Below are positions 8,466-16,542 of a stretch of 64,000 nucleotides of DNA, one piece after another. Numbering within the stretch: position 1 is the first letter of the stretch; the number at the start of each line of letters is the position of its first letter. Source of the stretch: Pseudomonas sp. MN1F (GTDB lineage Bacteria; Pseudomonadota; Gammaproteobacteria; Pseudomonadales; Pseudomonadaceae); assembly GCF_009391885.1 (NCBI RefSeq), contig NZ_VZII01000037.1, forward strand, positions 247,733 to 311,732, read 5' to 3'. The notes under the pieces are model-generated. The model did no database searches, was not told where the DNA came from, and saw nothing but the letters and a program-made list of their open reading frames with translations. A program made the translations under genes and the position numbers.

Positions 8466-11400
8466 GCCTCGGCCTGCTGTGCGTCAGCGGCCGGGCGCCA
8501 GCGGCGGGCCAGGCGGTCGAAGTACAGGTAGATGACCGGTGTGGTGAACAGCGTCAACACCTGGCTGACCAGCAGGCCGCCGACCATCACCAGGCCCAGC
8601 GGCTGGCGCAGTTCGGCACCGGAACCGGTGGCCAGCATCAGCGGCACGGCGCCGAACAACGCGGCCAGGGTGGTCATCAGGATCGGCCGGAAGCGCAGCA
8701 GCGCCGCCTGGTAGATCGCCTCCTGCGGGCTCATGCCCTGGTTGCGCTCGGCCTCCAGGGCGAAGTCGATCATCATGATCGCGTTCTTCTTGACGATGCC
8801 GATCAGCAGGATGATGCCGATGATGGCGATCATGCCCAGGTCGTTGCCGCTGAGGATCAACGCCAGCAAGGCGCCGACCGCCGCCGACGGCAAGGTCGAA
8901 AGGATGGTCACCGGGTGGATGTAGCTCTCATAGAGCACGCCCAGCACGATATACATGGTCACCACGGCCGCCAGGATCAGCAGCAAGGTGCTCGACAGCG
9001 AGGCCTGGAAGGCTTCGGCGGCGCCCTGGAAGCGGGTCTGCACGCCCAGCGGCATGCCGATGTCCTGCTGCACCTGCTCGATCACCTTGACCGCCTCGCC
9101 CAGCGACGCACCGTGGGCCAGGTTGAACGACAGGGTCACCGCCGGGAACTGGCCGATGTGCGAAATGGCCAGCTGCGCCTGGCGCTGCTCGATGCGGGCC
9201 AGTGCCGACAACCGCACCTGGCCACCATCGGTGGCCTTGACGTGGATCGATTCCAGCGCCTGCGGGCCGATGACCGCCGCGTCCTGCGCCTGCAGCACCA
9301 CGCGGTACTGACTGGCCTGGGTGTAGATGGTGGAAATCTGCCGCTGACCGAAGGCGTCGTACAGGGCATTGGTGATCTGCGACACGGTGATGCCCAGGCG
9401 GCTGGCCATGTCACGGTCGATCACCAGGTACACCTGCAGGCCCTTGTCCTGCAGGTCACTGGCCACGTCCTGCAACTCCGGGCGCGCCTGCAGGGCTTGC
9501 ACCAGCTTGCCGCTCCACTGTGCCAACAGGTCGGCATCGGGCGACGACAGGCTGAACTGGTACTGGGTACGGCTGACCCGGTCCTCGATGCTCAGGTCCT
9601 GTACCGGCTGCATGAACAGGCGGATACCGACCAGCTTGTCGAGCTGCGGTTGCAGGCGGCTGATCACCTCACCAGCGGTGACATCCCGCTCGCCGTGGGG
9701 CTTGAGGTTGATCAGCAGGCGGCCGCTGTTGAGCGTGGCGTTGTCGCCGTCGACCCCGATGTAGGACGACAGGCTCTGTACCGCCGGGTCCTGCAGGATG
9801 ACCTTGCTCAGGGCCTGCTGGCGCTCGCTCATGGCGGCGAACGAGGTCGATTGCGGCGCTTCGGAAATACCCTGGATCACCCCGGTGTCCTGCACCGGGA
9901 AGAAGCCCTTGGGCACGATCAAGTACAGCAGCACGGTGAGTGCCAAGGTGGCCACGGCCACCAGCAGGGTCAGCGGCTGGTGCTTGAGCACCCACTGCAG
10001 GCCACGGCCATAGTGTTCGATCATCCAGTCGATCCAGGCACCGCTGGCGCGGTAGAAGCGGCCCTGCTCTTCCTCCTTGGGCTCACGCTTGAGCAGGCGC
10101 GCGCACATCATCGGGGTCAGGGTCAGCGATACCACCAGCGAAATCAGGATGGCCACCGCCAGGGTGATGGCGAATTCGCGGAACAGCCGGCCAACCACGT
10201 CGGCCATGAACAGCAGCGGGATCAATACGGCGATCAGCGAGAAGGTCAGCGAGATCAGGGTGAAACCAATCTGCCTGGCGCCCTTGAGTGCCGCCTGCAG
10301 CGGCGTTTCGCCTTCCTCGATATGGCGCGAGATGTTCTCGAGCATGACGATGGCGTCGTCGACCACGAACCCGGTGGCGATGGTCAGGGCCATCAGCGTC
10401 AGGTTGTTGACCGAGAAGCCGGCCAGGTACATCACGCCGAACGTGCCGATCAGCGACAGCGGTACGGCGATCGAGGGAATGATCGTGGCGCTGAAGCGGC
10501 GCAGGAACACGAAGGTGACCATCACCACCAGCACGATGGCGATCAGCAGCTCATGCTGCACGTCCTTGACTGCGGCGCGGATGGTCTGGGTGCGGTCGGT
10601 AAGTACCGACACATCGAGACCGGCCGGCAGGTTGTCGGTGATCGATGGCAGCAGGTCCTTGATGCGGTCGACCACTTCGATGACGTTGGCCCCCGGCTGG
10701 CGCTGGATGTTCAGCAGCACCGCCTGGTTCTGGTTGGCCCAGGCGGCCAGGCGTTCGTTCTCGGCGCCGTCGACGATCTCGGCGACGTCCTTCAGGCGCA
10801 GCGGCGCGCCATTGTTGTAGGCAAGGATGAGGTTGGCGTATTCCTCGGGCGAACGCAGCTGGTCGTTGGCGTCGAGCATCGACACCCGGGTCGGGCCGTC
10901 GAAGTTGCCCTTGGGCTGGTTGACGTTGGACGCGCCGATCAGGGTGCGCACGTCGTCGAGGTTGAGGCCGTTGGCCGCCAGCGCATCGACGTTGACCTTG
11001 ATCCGCACCGCCTGGCGCTGGCCGCCGGCGATGCTGACCATGCCCACGCCGCTGATCTGCGCGAGCTTCTGCGCGACGCGAGTGTCGACCAGGTCGTTGA
11101 GCTTGGGCAGCGGCATGGTCTTGCTGGAGATGGCCAGGGTCAGCACCGGGGTGTCGGCCGGGTTGACCTTGTTGTACACCGGCGGCGCCGGCAGGTCGCT
11201 GGGCAGCAGGTTGCTGGCGGCGTTGATCGCGGCCTGCACCTGTTGCTCGGCGACGTCCATGTTCATGTCCAGGCTGAAGCGCAGGGTCAGCACCGAGGCG
11301 CCGCCAGAGCTGGTCGACGCCATCTGCTCAAGGCCCGGCATCTGGCCGAACTGGCGCTCCAGCGGTGCGGTGACCGCACTGGTCATCACCTGCGGACTGG

Positions 11401-11560
11401 CGCCGGGGTACAGGGTCATGACCCGGATGGTCGGGTAGTCGACCTGGGGCAAGGCCGATACCGGCAGCAGCTTGTAGGCGATCAGGCCGGCCAGGACGAT
11501 GGCCAGCATGGTCAGCGTGGTGGCGACCGGGCGGAGGATGAACAGGCGTGACAGGTTCAT
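8462..11560 (-). CDS. muxB: RND multidrug efflux transporter subunit MuxB
   Basis: A 1032-residue RND inner-membrane transporter, starting MNLSRLFILRPVATTLT, with GFVVDDAIVMLEN in TM4 and GIVKKNAIMMIDFALEAER near the end. It differs clearly from its neighbour MuxC, so this is not a recent tandem duplication. Gene order behind the periplasmic adaptor identifies it as MuxB (E. coli MdtB). The ATG overlaps the muxA stop at 11557-11560. In P. aeruginosa the pump is linked to aztreonam, macrolide, novobiocin and tetracycline export; substrate range here is unknown. Confidence 0.95.
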   Translation of the reverse strand: MNLSRLFILRPVATTLTMLAIVLAGLIAYKLLPVSALPQVDYPTIRVMTLYPGASPQVMTSAVTAPLERQFGQMPGLEQMASTSSGGASVLTLRFSLDMNMDVAEQQVQAAINAASNLLPSDLPAPPVYNKVNPADTPVLTLAISSKTMPLPKLNDLVDTRVAQKLAQISGVGMVSIAGGQRQAVRIKVNVDALAANGLNLDDVRTLIGASNVNQPKGNFDGPTRVSMLDANDQLRSPEEYANLILAYNNGAPLRLKDVAEIVDGAENERLAAWANQNQAVLLNIQRQPGANVIEVVDRIKDLLPSITDNLPAGLDVSVLTDRTQTIRAAVKDVQHELLIAIVLVVMVTFVFLRRFSATIIPSIAVPLSLIGTFGVMYLAGFSVNNLTLMALTIATGFVVDDAIVMLENISRHIEEGETPLQAALKGARQIGFTLISLTFSLIAVLIPLLFMADVVGRLFREFAITLAVAILISLVVSLTLTPMMCARLLKREPKEEEQGRFYRASGAWIDWMIEHYGRGLQWVLKHQPLTLLVAVATLALTVLLYLIVPKGFFPVQDTGVIQGISEAPQSTSFAAMSERQQALSKVILQDPAVQSLSSYIGVDGDNATLNSGRLLINLKPHGERDVTAGEVISRLQPQLDKLVGIRLFMQPVQDLSIEDRVSRTQYQFSLSSPDADLLAQWSGKLVQALQARPELQDVASDLQDKGLQVYLVIDRDMASRLGITVSQITNALYDAFGQRQISTIYTQASQYRVVLQAQDAAVIGPQALESIHVKATDGGQVRLSALARIEQRQAQLAISHIGQFPAVTLSFNLAHGASLGEAVKVIEQVQQDIGMPLGVQTRFQGAAEAFQASLSSTLLLILAAVVTMYIVLGVLYESYIHPVTILSTLPSAAVGALLALILSGNDLGMIAIIGIILLIGIVKKNAIMMIDFALEAERNQGMSPQEAIYQAALLRFRPILMTTLAALFGAVPLMLATGSGAELRQPLGLVMVGGLLVSQVLTLFTTPVIYLYFDRLARRWRPAADAQQAEA

Positions 11561-12864
11561 GCGCCCGCCTTGGCTGCCGCTTTGCCGGAAGGCGCTTCAT
11601 CGGTGTGGGCCGAGCCTTTGGCGTCCTGGCCCTGCAGGTGCTGGCCGGGAGTGGTCGGCACTTGCGAGCTGTCTTCGACCACCTCGACCTTGGTGCCTTC
11701 GCGCAGGCGGTCTGTGCCTTCCAGCACCAGGCGGTCGCCGGCCTTGAGGCCGTCGAGGATGACACTGTTCTGGCCATCGCTGGCACCCACCTTGAGCTTG
11801 CGGATGTTGACCGTGCTCTGGTCATTGACCACGTAGGCGAAGGTACCGTCGTTGCCGAACTGCACGGCCGCTGCCGGCGCCATCACCACCTGCTTGAGGG
11901 TATCGGCCAGCAGGCGCACGTTGACGAACTGGTTGGGGAACAGGGCCAGGTCCTTGTTCTCGAAGCGGCCCTTGAACTTCAGGGTACCGGTGGTGGTGTC
12001 GATCTGGTTGTCGATGCTGCCCAGCACGCCGGTCGACTGCAGTTTGCTGTCGGTGCGGTCCCAGGCCTCGACCGGCAGGCTGGCGCCGCTGCGGTAACGG
12101 TCAAGTACGGTGTTCAGCTCGGTTTCGGGCAGGGTGAAGGCGACGCTGATCGGCTCGGTCTGGGTGATCACCACCAGGGCGGTGGTGTCGTTGGCCGCCA
12201 CCAGGTTGCCCAGGTCGAGCTGGCGCAGGCCCACACGGCCGTTGATCGGTGAGCGGATCTGGGTGAAATCGAGGTTCAGGCGGGCATCGTTGACCTGGGC
12301 CTGGTTGGTCTTGACCAGCCCCTGGAACTGCGCGACCTGGGCTTCGGCGGTGTCGAGGGTCTGCTTGGCGATGCTGTCCTGGGCGTACAGGCCCTTGTAA
12401 CGCGCCAGGTCGACCTGGGCATTCTTCAGTTGCGCCTGGTTCTGCGCCAGGGTGCCCTCGGCCTGCTGCAGGGCGATGCGGTAAGGGCGCGGGTCGATTT
12501 CAGCGAGCAGGTCGCCGGCCTTGACCTGCTGGCCCTCCTTGAACAGGATCTTGACCAGTTCGCCGGCCACACGGCTGCGCACATTCACCGTGTTGGTCGC
12601 GGTGACCGTGCCCAGGGCCTTGTAGTAGAGCGGGAAGTCGCCCACCCGCACCGGCTCGACACGTACCGGCACCGGGTCGGTGGAGCCGCCGAAGCCTGGC
12701 CGGCCCATGCCCATGCCCATGCCTTTACCACCGCGCCCTCCTCCAGCCGCTTTGTGGGCAGGCGTTGCCGCAGGCCACAGCCACCAGGCCAGCAAGGCCA
12801 CCAGCAGCAGGATCAGCAGGCCGACGAGCCAGCGACGAGGGGAGCGGGAATTGGACACTTGCAT
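11557..12864 (-). CDS. muxA: RND efflux periplasmic adaptor MuxA
   Basis: A 435-residue membrane-fusion protein anchored by one N-terminal hydrophobic segment (about residues 12-30, rich in LLILLLVALLAWW), with no lipobox. A Gly/Met-rich linker follows, then the paired lipoyl halves (VRSRVAGELVKILFKEGQQVKAGDLLAEIDP and the matching RSPINGRVGLRQLDLGNLV), a coiled-coil hairpin (about 125-200), and a beta-barrel segment with TTTGTLKFKGRFEN. It is the first gene of the operon and should bridge MuxBC and OpmB. The C-terminal tail is Ala/Lys-rich and probably disordered. No dedicated regulator gene is adjacent. Confidence 0.94.
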   Translation of the reverse strand: MQVSNSRSPRRWLVGLLILLLVALLAWWLWPAATPAHKAAGGGRGGKGMGMGMGRPGFGGSTDPVPVRVEPVRVGDFPLYYKALGTVTATNTVNVRSRVAGELVKILFKEGQQVKAGDLLAEIDPRPYRIALQQAEGTLAQNQAQLKNAQVDLARYKGLYAQDSIAKQTLDTAEAQVAQFQGLVKTNQAQVNDARLNLDFTQIRSPINGRVGLRQLDLGNLVAANDTTALVVITQTEPISVAFTLPETELNTVLDRYRSGASLPVEAWDRTDSKLQSTGVLGSIDNQIDTTTGTLKFKGRFENKDLALFPNQFVNVRLLADTLKQVVMAPAAAVQFGNDGTFAYVVNDQSTVNIRKLKVGASDGQNSVILDGLKAGDRLVLEGTDRLREGTKVEVVEDSSQVPTTPGQHLQGQDAKGSAHTDEAPSGKAAAKAGA

Positions 12865-12909
12865 GGGTTGAACGAACCTTGTTCAGAAATGGCGGCTTGG
12901 AGAGCTTGA

Positions 12910-12965
12910 ACGATAAGCACTGGCATCGTTTTAGCAAAGGCTCTTTACCAGAGGTTTACCTTTGC
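12910..12965 (-). promoter_or_regulatory. Predicted mux promoter with inverted repeat
   Basis: Read on the minus strand, TTGCTA (12932-12937) and TATCGT (12910-12915) are separated by 16 bases and form a plausible sigma70 promoter 46 bases upstream of muxA. An inverted repeat, GCAAAGG (12934-12940) with CCTTTGC (12959-12965), overlaps the -35 element, with a second small pair CTCT/AGAG inside. This is the layout expected of an operator, but the cognate regulator is not evident in the window. Confidence 0.4.
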
Positions 12966-12996
12966 CTGACGTTGCCAAAAGGCTGAACTTTAAACG

Positions 12997-13024
12997 AAAA
13001 CGGCCCGGAAAGCGTTCCGGGCCG
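12997..13024 (-). terminator. Rho-independent terminator of tpx
   Basis: A perfect 10-bp stem CGGCCCGGAA / TTCCGGGCCG with the four-base loop AGCG. On the minus strand it is followed by TTTTCG. It lies 64 bases past the tpx stop codon. Confidence 0.85.
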
Positions 13025-13087
13025 TTACAGGGTGTTGCTTGGAGAGGGGCCAGGCAAAGAGTGCCTATACCCTCCCCCAGGCAACCC

Positions 13088-13588
13088 TTACTTCAGTACA
13101 GCCAGGGCTGCTTCGTAGTTCGGCTCGTCGGCGATTTCGCCAACCAGCTCGCTGTGCAGCACCTTGTCGTTCTCGTCCAGTACAACGACAGCACGGGCAG
13201 CCAGGCCGGCCAGCGGGCCGTCGGCGATGGCAACGCCGTAGTTCTGCAGGAACTCGGCACCGCGCAGGGTGGACAGGTTTTTCACGTTCTCCAGGCCTTC
13301 GGCACCGCAGAAGCGCGCCTGGGCGAACGGCAGGTCAGCCGAGATGCACAGCACCACGGTGTTGGCCACGTCGTTGGCCTGGGCGTTGAACTTGCGCACC
13401 GAAGTGGCGCAGGTCGGGGTGTCGACGCTTGGGAAGATGTTCAGCACCTTGCGCTTGCCGGCGTAGTCCTTCAGCGACTTGTCAGCCAGGCCTTCACCCA
13501 CCAGGGAGAAAGCAGGCGCCTGGGCGCCGGCCTGTGGCAGGTTGCCGTTGACCTGAACCGGGTTGCCTTTGAGGGTCACTTGAGCCAT
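13088..13588 (-). CDS. tpx: Thiol peroxidase Tpx (atypical 2-Cys peroxiredoxin)
   Basis: A 166-residue periplasm- or cytosol-facing peroxiredoxin of normal family length. It reduces hydrogen and alkyl peroxides with thioredoxin as electron donor. The peroxidatic Cys60 sits in the signature FPSVDTPTCATSVRKFN and the resolving Cys94 in ARFCGAEGL, the same spacing as E. coli Tpx (61/95). It starts MAQVTLKGNPVQVNG, the usual N-terminus. It is a single-gene unit, with its own terminator downstream and another terminator (13701-13737) isolating it from the permease gene upstream. Confidence 0.97.
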   Translation of the reverse strand: MAQVTLKGNPVQVNGNLPQAGAQAPAFSLVGEGLADKSLKDYAGKRKVLNIFPSVDTPTCATSVRKFNAQANDVANTVVLCISADLPFAQARFCGAEGLENVKNLSTLRGAEFLQNYGVAIADGPLAGLAARAVVVLDENDKVLHSELVGEIADEPNYEAALAVLK

Positions 13589-13700
13589 GACGAAATCCTT
13601 ATGCGGGGTTTGAAAAGGACACTGAGTTAATCATGAAGGCGGCCGGGTGCCTATGGGTACATACAAATTGTTCTATTGCCTGACAATTCCTGTGGACAAA

Positions 13701-13737
13701 AAAAAGCCCGGATGGCGACAAACGCCCCGGGCTTTTT
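13701..13737 (-). terminator. Bidirectional-looking terminator behind the SdaC-type permease
   Basis: Stem AAAAAGCCCGG (13701-13711) pairs with CCGGGCTTTTT (13727-13737) around a 15-base loop. The A/T-flanked GC stem can act on either strand. In context it ends the minus-strand permease transcript 18 bases past its stop. Confidence 0.85.
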
Positions 13738-13754
13738 ATCTGGCGGGCAGTGAA

Positions 13755-15035
13755 TCAGCCGATCAGGCCGTACACCACCGAGGTCAGCGCAACTACGCCG
13801 ATCACCACCACGAACACGTTCGACAGCGCACCGCTGTACTTGCGCATCGACGGCACGCGACGGATGGCGTACATCGGCATCAGGAACAGCAACACGGCGA
13901 GGATCGGGCCGCCGAGCGATTCGATCATGCCGAGGATGCTCGGGTTGAGGGTGGCGACGATCCAGCACACCACCAGCATCAGCGCAGCGACCACGCGGTC
14001 CAGGGTCTTGGCGCCCGGGCGTGCACCGGTCTTGGCGATGATGCCCTTGAGGCCTTCGCTGGCACCGATGTAGTGGCCGAGGAACGACTTGGCAATGGCG
14101 ACGAAGGCGATCAGCGGCGCGGCAAAGGCGATGGTCGGGTTGCTGAAGTGGTTGGCCAGGTACGACAGGATCGACAGGTTCTGCGCCTTGGCTTCGGCCA
14201 GCTGGGCGCTGCTCAGGGTGAGCACGCAGCTGAACACGAAGAACAGCACCATCACTACCATCAGCAGGTGGGCGCGGCGCAGGATCTGGCCGCTGCGCTC
14301 GTCGGCGTGCTCGCCGTAGCTGCGCTTCTGGTCGACGGCGAAGGCCGAGATGATCGGCGAATGGTTGAACGAGAACACCATCACCGGAATGGCCAGCCAA
14401 AGGGTGTGCAGGAAGGCCGAACCCGACGGCACCTGGGCGGCGCTGTCGAGGATACCGCCGGTCCAGTGCGGGACCAGGTACAGGCCGAGCAGCCCCAGGG
14501 CAACGATGAACGGGTACACCAGCAGGCTCATGACCTTGACCGTGGCCTGTTCGCCGCAGCGCACGATCGCCAGCAGGCCGAGGATCAGCACGAACGACAG
14601 GATCATCCGTGGCGGCGGCGTCATGTGCAACTGGTGCTCCATGAAGCTGCTGACGGTGTTGGTCAGCGCCACGCTATAGATAAGCAGGATCGGGAAGATC
14701 GCGAAGAAATACAGCACGGTGATCAGCGCACCGGCCTTGATGCCGAAATGCTCTTCGACCACTTCGGTGATGTCGCCACCGCTACGGCCAGACAGCACGA
14801 AGCGGGTCAGGCCACGGTGCGAGAAGTAGGTCATCGGGAAGGCCAGCGCGGCGAGGATCAGCAGCGGCCAGAAGCCGCCCAAGCCGGCGTTGATCGGCAG
14901 GAACAAGGTGCCTGCGCCGATGGCTGTGCCGAACAGGCCCAGCATCCAGGTGGTATCGTTACGCGACCAGCTGCCGAGGGTGGCGGGGGTCGATTCTGCA
15001 AAGCGTTGTTCAACGCTTGGGGCCTGCTCATTCAT
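13755..15035 (-). CDS. SdaC-type serine/aromatic amino acid permease (HAAAP family)
   Basis: A 426-residue integral membrane protein with about eleven hydrophobic segments. The TM1 block WMLGLFGTAIGAGTLFLPINAGLGGFWPLL is the hallmark of the hydroxy/aromatic amino acid permease family (SdaC, TdcC, Mtr, TyrP). Later blocks VFSFNHSPIISAF and FAAPLIAFVAIAKSFLGHYIGASEGL also fit SdaC-like proton symporters. The start at 15035 is chosen over an 88-codon upstream extension because the extension is Arg/Ser-rich, looks non-coding and carries no recognisable domain; GGAG lies about 11 bases upstream. Substrate may be serine or threonine; the adjacent aminotransferase leaves aromatic substrates possible. 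Confidence 0.85.
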   Translation of the reverse strand: MNEQAPSVEQRFAESTPATLGSWSRNDTTWMLGLFGTAIGAGTLFLPINAGLGGFWPLLILAALAFPMTYFSHRGLTRFVLSGRSGGDITEVVEEHFGIKAGALITVLYFFAIFPILLIYSVALTNTVSSFMEHQLHMTPPPRMILSFVLILGLLAIVRCGEQATVKVMSLLVYPFIVALGLLGLYLVPHWTGGILDSAAQVPSGSAFLHTLWLAIPVMVFSFNHSPIISAFAVDQKRSYGEHADERSGQILRRAHLLMVVMVLFFVFSCVLTLSSAQLAEAKAQNLSILSYLANHFSNPTIAFAAPLIAFVAIAKSFLGHYIGASEGLKGIIAKTGARPGAKTLDRVVAALMLVVCWIVATLNPSILGMIESLGGPILAVLLFLMPMYAIRRVPSMRKYSGALSNVFVVVIGVVALTSVVYGLIG

Positions 15036-15132
15036 TCCGGGTGAAGCTCCACTCGCAAGACTGCAACAGGCTGAGAATGGCGAAATAGACGATTCGCCCA
15101 ACTCAACCGGGGAAGAGGGGCGCGATTGTGCA

Positions 15133-15181
15133 CGGAAAGGTTGCACTTGCGAAGCCCCTTTCCGAGGAGCGGTTGCACTTG
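15133..15181 (-). promoter_or_regulatory. Direct repeats and dyad upstream of the permease gene
   Basis: The 11-mer GGTTGCACTTG occurs twice, at 15139-15149 and 15171-15181, spaced 32 bases start to start (about three helical turns). A separate inverted repeat CGGAAAGG (15133-15140) / CCTTTCCG (15157-15164) overlaps the first copy. The block lies 100-150 bases upstream of the permease start. Its function as an operator is inferred. Confidence 0.4.
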
Positions 15182-15202
15182 TCTTTACAAGCAGGTTGTG
15201 CC

Positions 15203-15221
15203 GGGGCTGCATTGCAGCCCC
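15203..15221. repeat. Dispersed GGGGCTGC-ATT-GCAGCCCC palindrome
   Basis: An 8-bp perfect stem with a 3-base loop lies just past the amaC stop. The same core recurs at 37655-37671, and short palindromes of this type are common dispersed intergenic elements in P. putida. No T-run follows, so it is not a classical terminator. Confidence 0.55.
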
Positions 15222-15229
15222 ATGCGGTG

Positions 15230-16426
15230 TTACTTCTGTACGGCGGCGAAGGCCTCGGCAACCCGTTGCAGGTTGGCCGGACGCAGGCCGGACATGCACA
15301 CCCGGCCACTGTCGATCAGGTACACGCCGAACTCGTCACGCAGGCGACGCACCTGCTCGACGCTGAAGCCGGTGTAGCTGAACATGCCACGCTGGCGCAG
15401 GAAGAACTGGAAGTCCTGGCCTGGCAGCAGCACGGCCAGGGCATCGACCAGCGCCTGGCGCATGTCGAGGATACGCTTGCGCATCACTTCCACTTCTGCG
15501 GCCCACTGGGCGTTGAGTTGGGCATCGCCGAGCACGCCTGCCACCAGCTGGGCACCGAAGTTGGGCGGGCTGGAATAGTTGCGACGCACGGTGGCCTTGA
15601 GCTGGCCGAGCACGCTCTGGGTGGTGGCTTCGTCGTCGCAGACCACCGACAGGCCGCCAACCCGCTCGCCGTACAGCGAGAAGATCTTGGAGAACGAGTT
15701 GCTGACCAGGCACGGCACGCCGGCACGGGCCATTTCGCGGATGGCGTAGGCGTCTTCCACCAGACCTGCGCCGAAGCCCTGGTAGGCGATGTCGAGGAAC
15801 GGAATCAGCTGGCGCGCCTTGACCACTTCCACCACCTGTTGCCACTGGGCCGGTTCGAGGTCGGCACCGGTCGGGTTGTGGCAGCACGGGTGCAGCAGCA
15901 CGATGCTGTTGGCCGGCAGGCCTTGCAGGGCCTGCAGCATGCCGTCGAAGTCGACGCCACGGCTGGCCTGGTCGAAGTACGGGTAGGTGTGCACCTTGAA
16001 CCCGGCACCTTCGAAGATGGCGCGGTGGTTGTCCCAGGTCGGGTTGCTGACCCAGACTTCCGACTGCGGGAAGTAGCGCTTGAGGAAGTCGGCACCGACT
16101 TTCAGCGCGCCGGAACCGCCAACGGTCTGCACGGTGGCCACGCGCTTGCCGGTCACGGCCGGGTGCTCGGCACCGAACAGCAGGGCCTGGATCGCCTGGC
16201 GGTAGCTGGCCAGGCCTTCCATCGGCAGGTACAGCGAGGCTTCATGGGCCTGGCCGGCAATGCGCTTTTCCACCGCATCCACCGCTGCCAGCTGCGGCAC
16301 CACACCGGCCTCATCGTAATACAGGCCGATACTCAGGTTGACCTTGTCGGCGCGCGGGTCGGCCTTGAAGGTTTCCATCAACGAGAGGATCGGGTCGCCG
16401 GCATAGGCATCGACATGTTTGAACAC
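15230..16426 (-). CDS. amaC: Aromatic/D-lysine-pathway aminotransferase (AmaC / TyrB family)
   Basis: A 398-residue class I PLP aminotransferase of the AspC/TyrB type. Visible motifs are VNLSIGLYYDEAG, VQTVGGSGAL, SNPTWDNH, LLHPCCHNPTGADL and the PLP-lysine block SNSFSKIFSLYGERVGG, with the substrate-carboxylate arginine in SGRVCMSGL. P. putida has two TyrB-like proteins; the one beside dpkA was named AmaC and tied to the first step of D-lysine breakdown, and the context here is the same. The start is GTG at 16426 with AAGGAG nine bases upstream. It probably belongs to one unit with dpkA, 116 bases upstream. Tyrosine/phenylalanine transamination remains a possible activity. Confidence 0.85.
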   Translation of the reverse strand: MFKHVDAYAGDPILSLMETFKADPRADKVNLSIGLYYDEAGVVPQLAAVDAVEKRIAGQAHEASLYLPMEGLASYRQAIQALLFGAEHPAVTGKRVATVQTVGGSGALKVGADFLKRYFPQSEVWVSNPTWDNHRAIFEGAGFKVHTYPYFDQASRGVDFDGMLQALQGLPANSIVLLHPCCHNPTGADLEPAQWQQVVEVVKARQLIPFLDIAYQGFGAGLVEDAYAIREMARAGVPCLVSNSFSKIFSLYGERVGGLSVVCDDEATTQSVLGQLKATVRRNYSSPPNFGAQLVAGVLGDAQLNAQWAAEVEVMRKRILDMRQALVDALAVLLPGQDFQFFLRQRGMFSYTGFSVEQVRRLRDEFGVYLIDSGRVCMSGLRPANLQRVAEAFAAVQK

Positions 16427-16506
16427 AGCGTGCAGCTCCTTGGATCAGGACAGTTCGGAAAGACTGCCCTGAGGATACCCGGAGTCGGGCCCAAGGAACA
16501 TCACAT

Positions 16507-16536
16507 AAGTGCAAGGTTGTCTATGCAACTTTGCAC
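16507..16536 (-). promoter_or_regulatory. Hairpin/dyad between dpkA and amaC
   Basis: GTGCAAGGTTG (16509-16519) and CAACTTTGCAC (16526-16536) form an 11-bp inverted repeat with one mismatch and a 6-base loop. Its left flank AAGTGCAA (16507-16514) is the reverse complement of TTGCACTT found twice in front of the permease gene. It could be an operator for amaC or an intercistronic RNA hairpin. Confidence 0.4.
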
Positions 16537-16542
16537 AACGGC

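Noticed and set aside
8915..11551. An 878-codon open frame on the plus strand opposite muxB
   Set aside because: It is a composition shadow of muxB: low complexity, no domain and no ribosome site. Similar shadows lie opposite muxC, the MHYT gene and the cyclase.
15036..15299. N-terminal extension of the SdaC-type permease by 88 codons
   Set aside because: The extension is Arg/Pro/Ser-rich, overlaps the 3' end of amaC and covers the repeat-containing control region; the ATG at 15035 fits the family.
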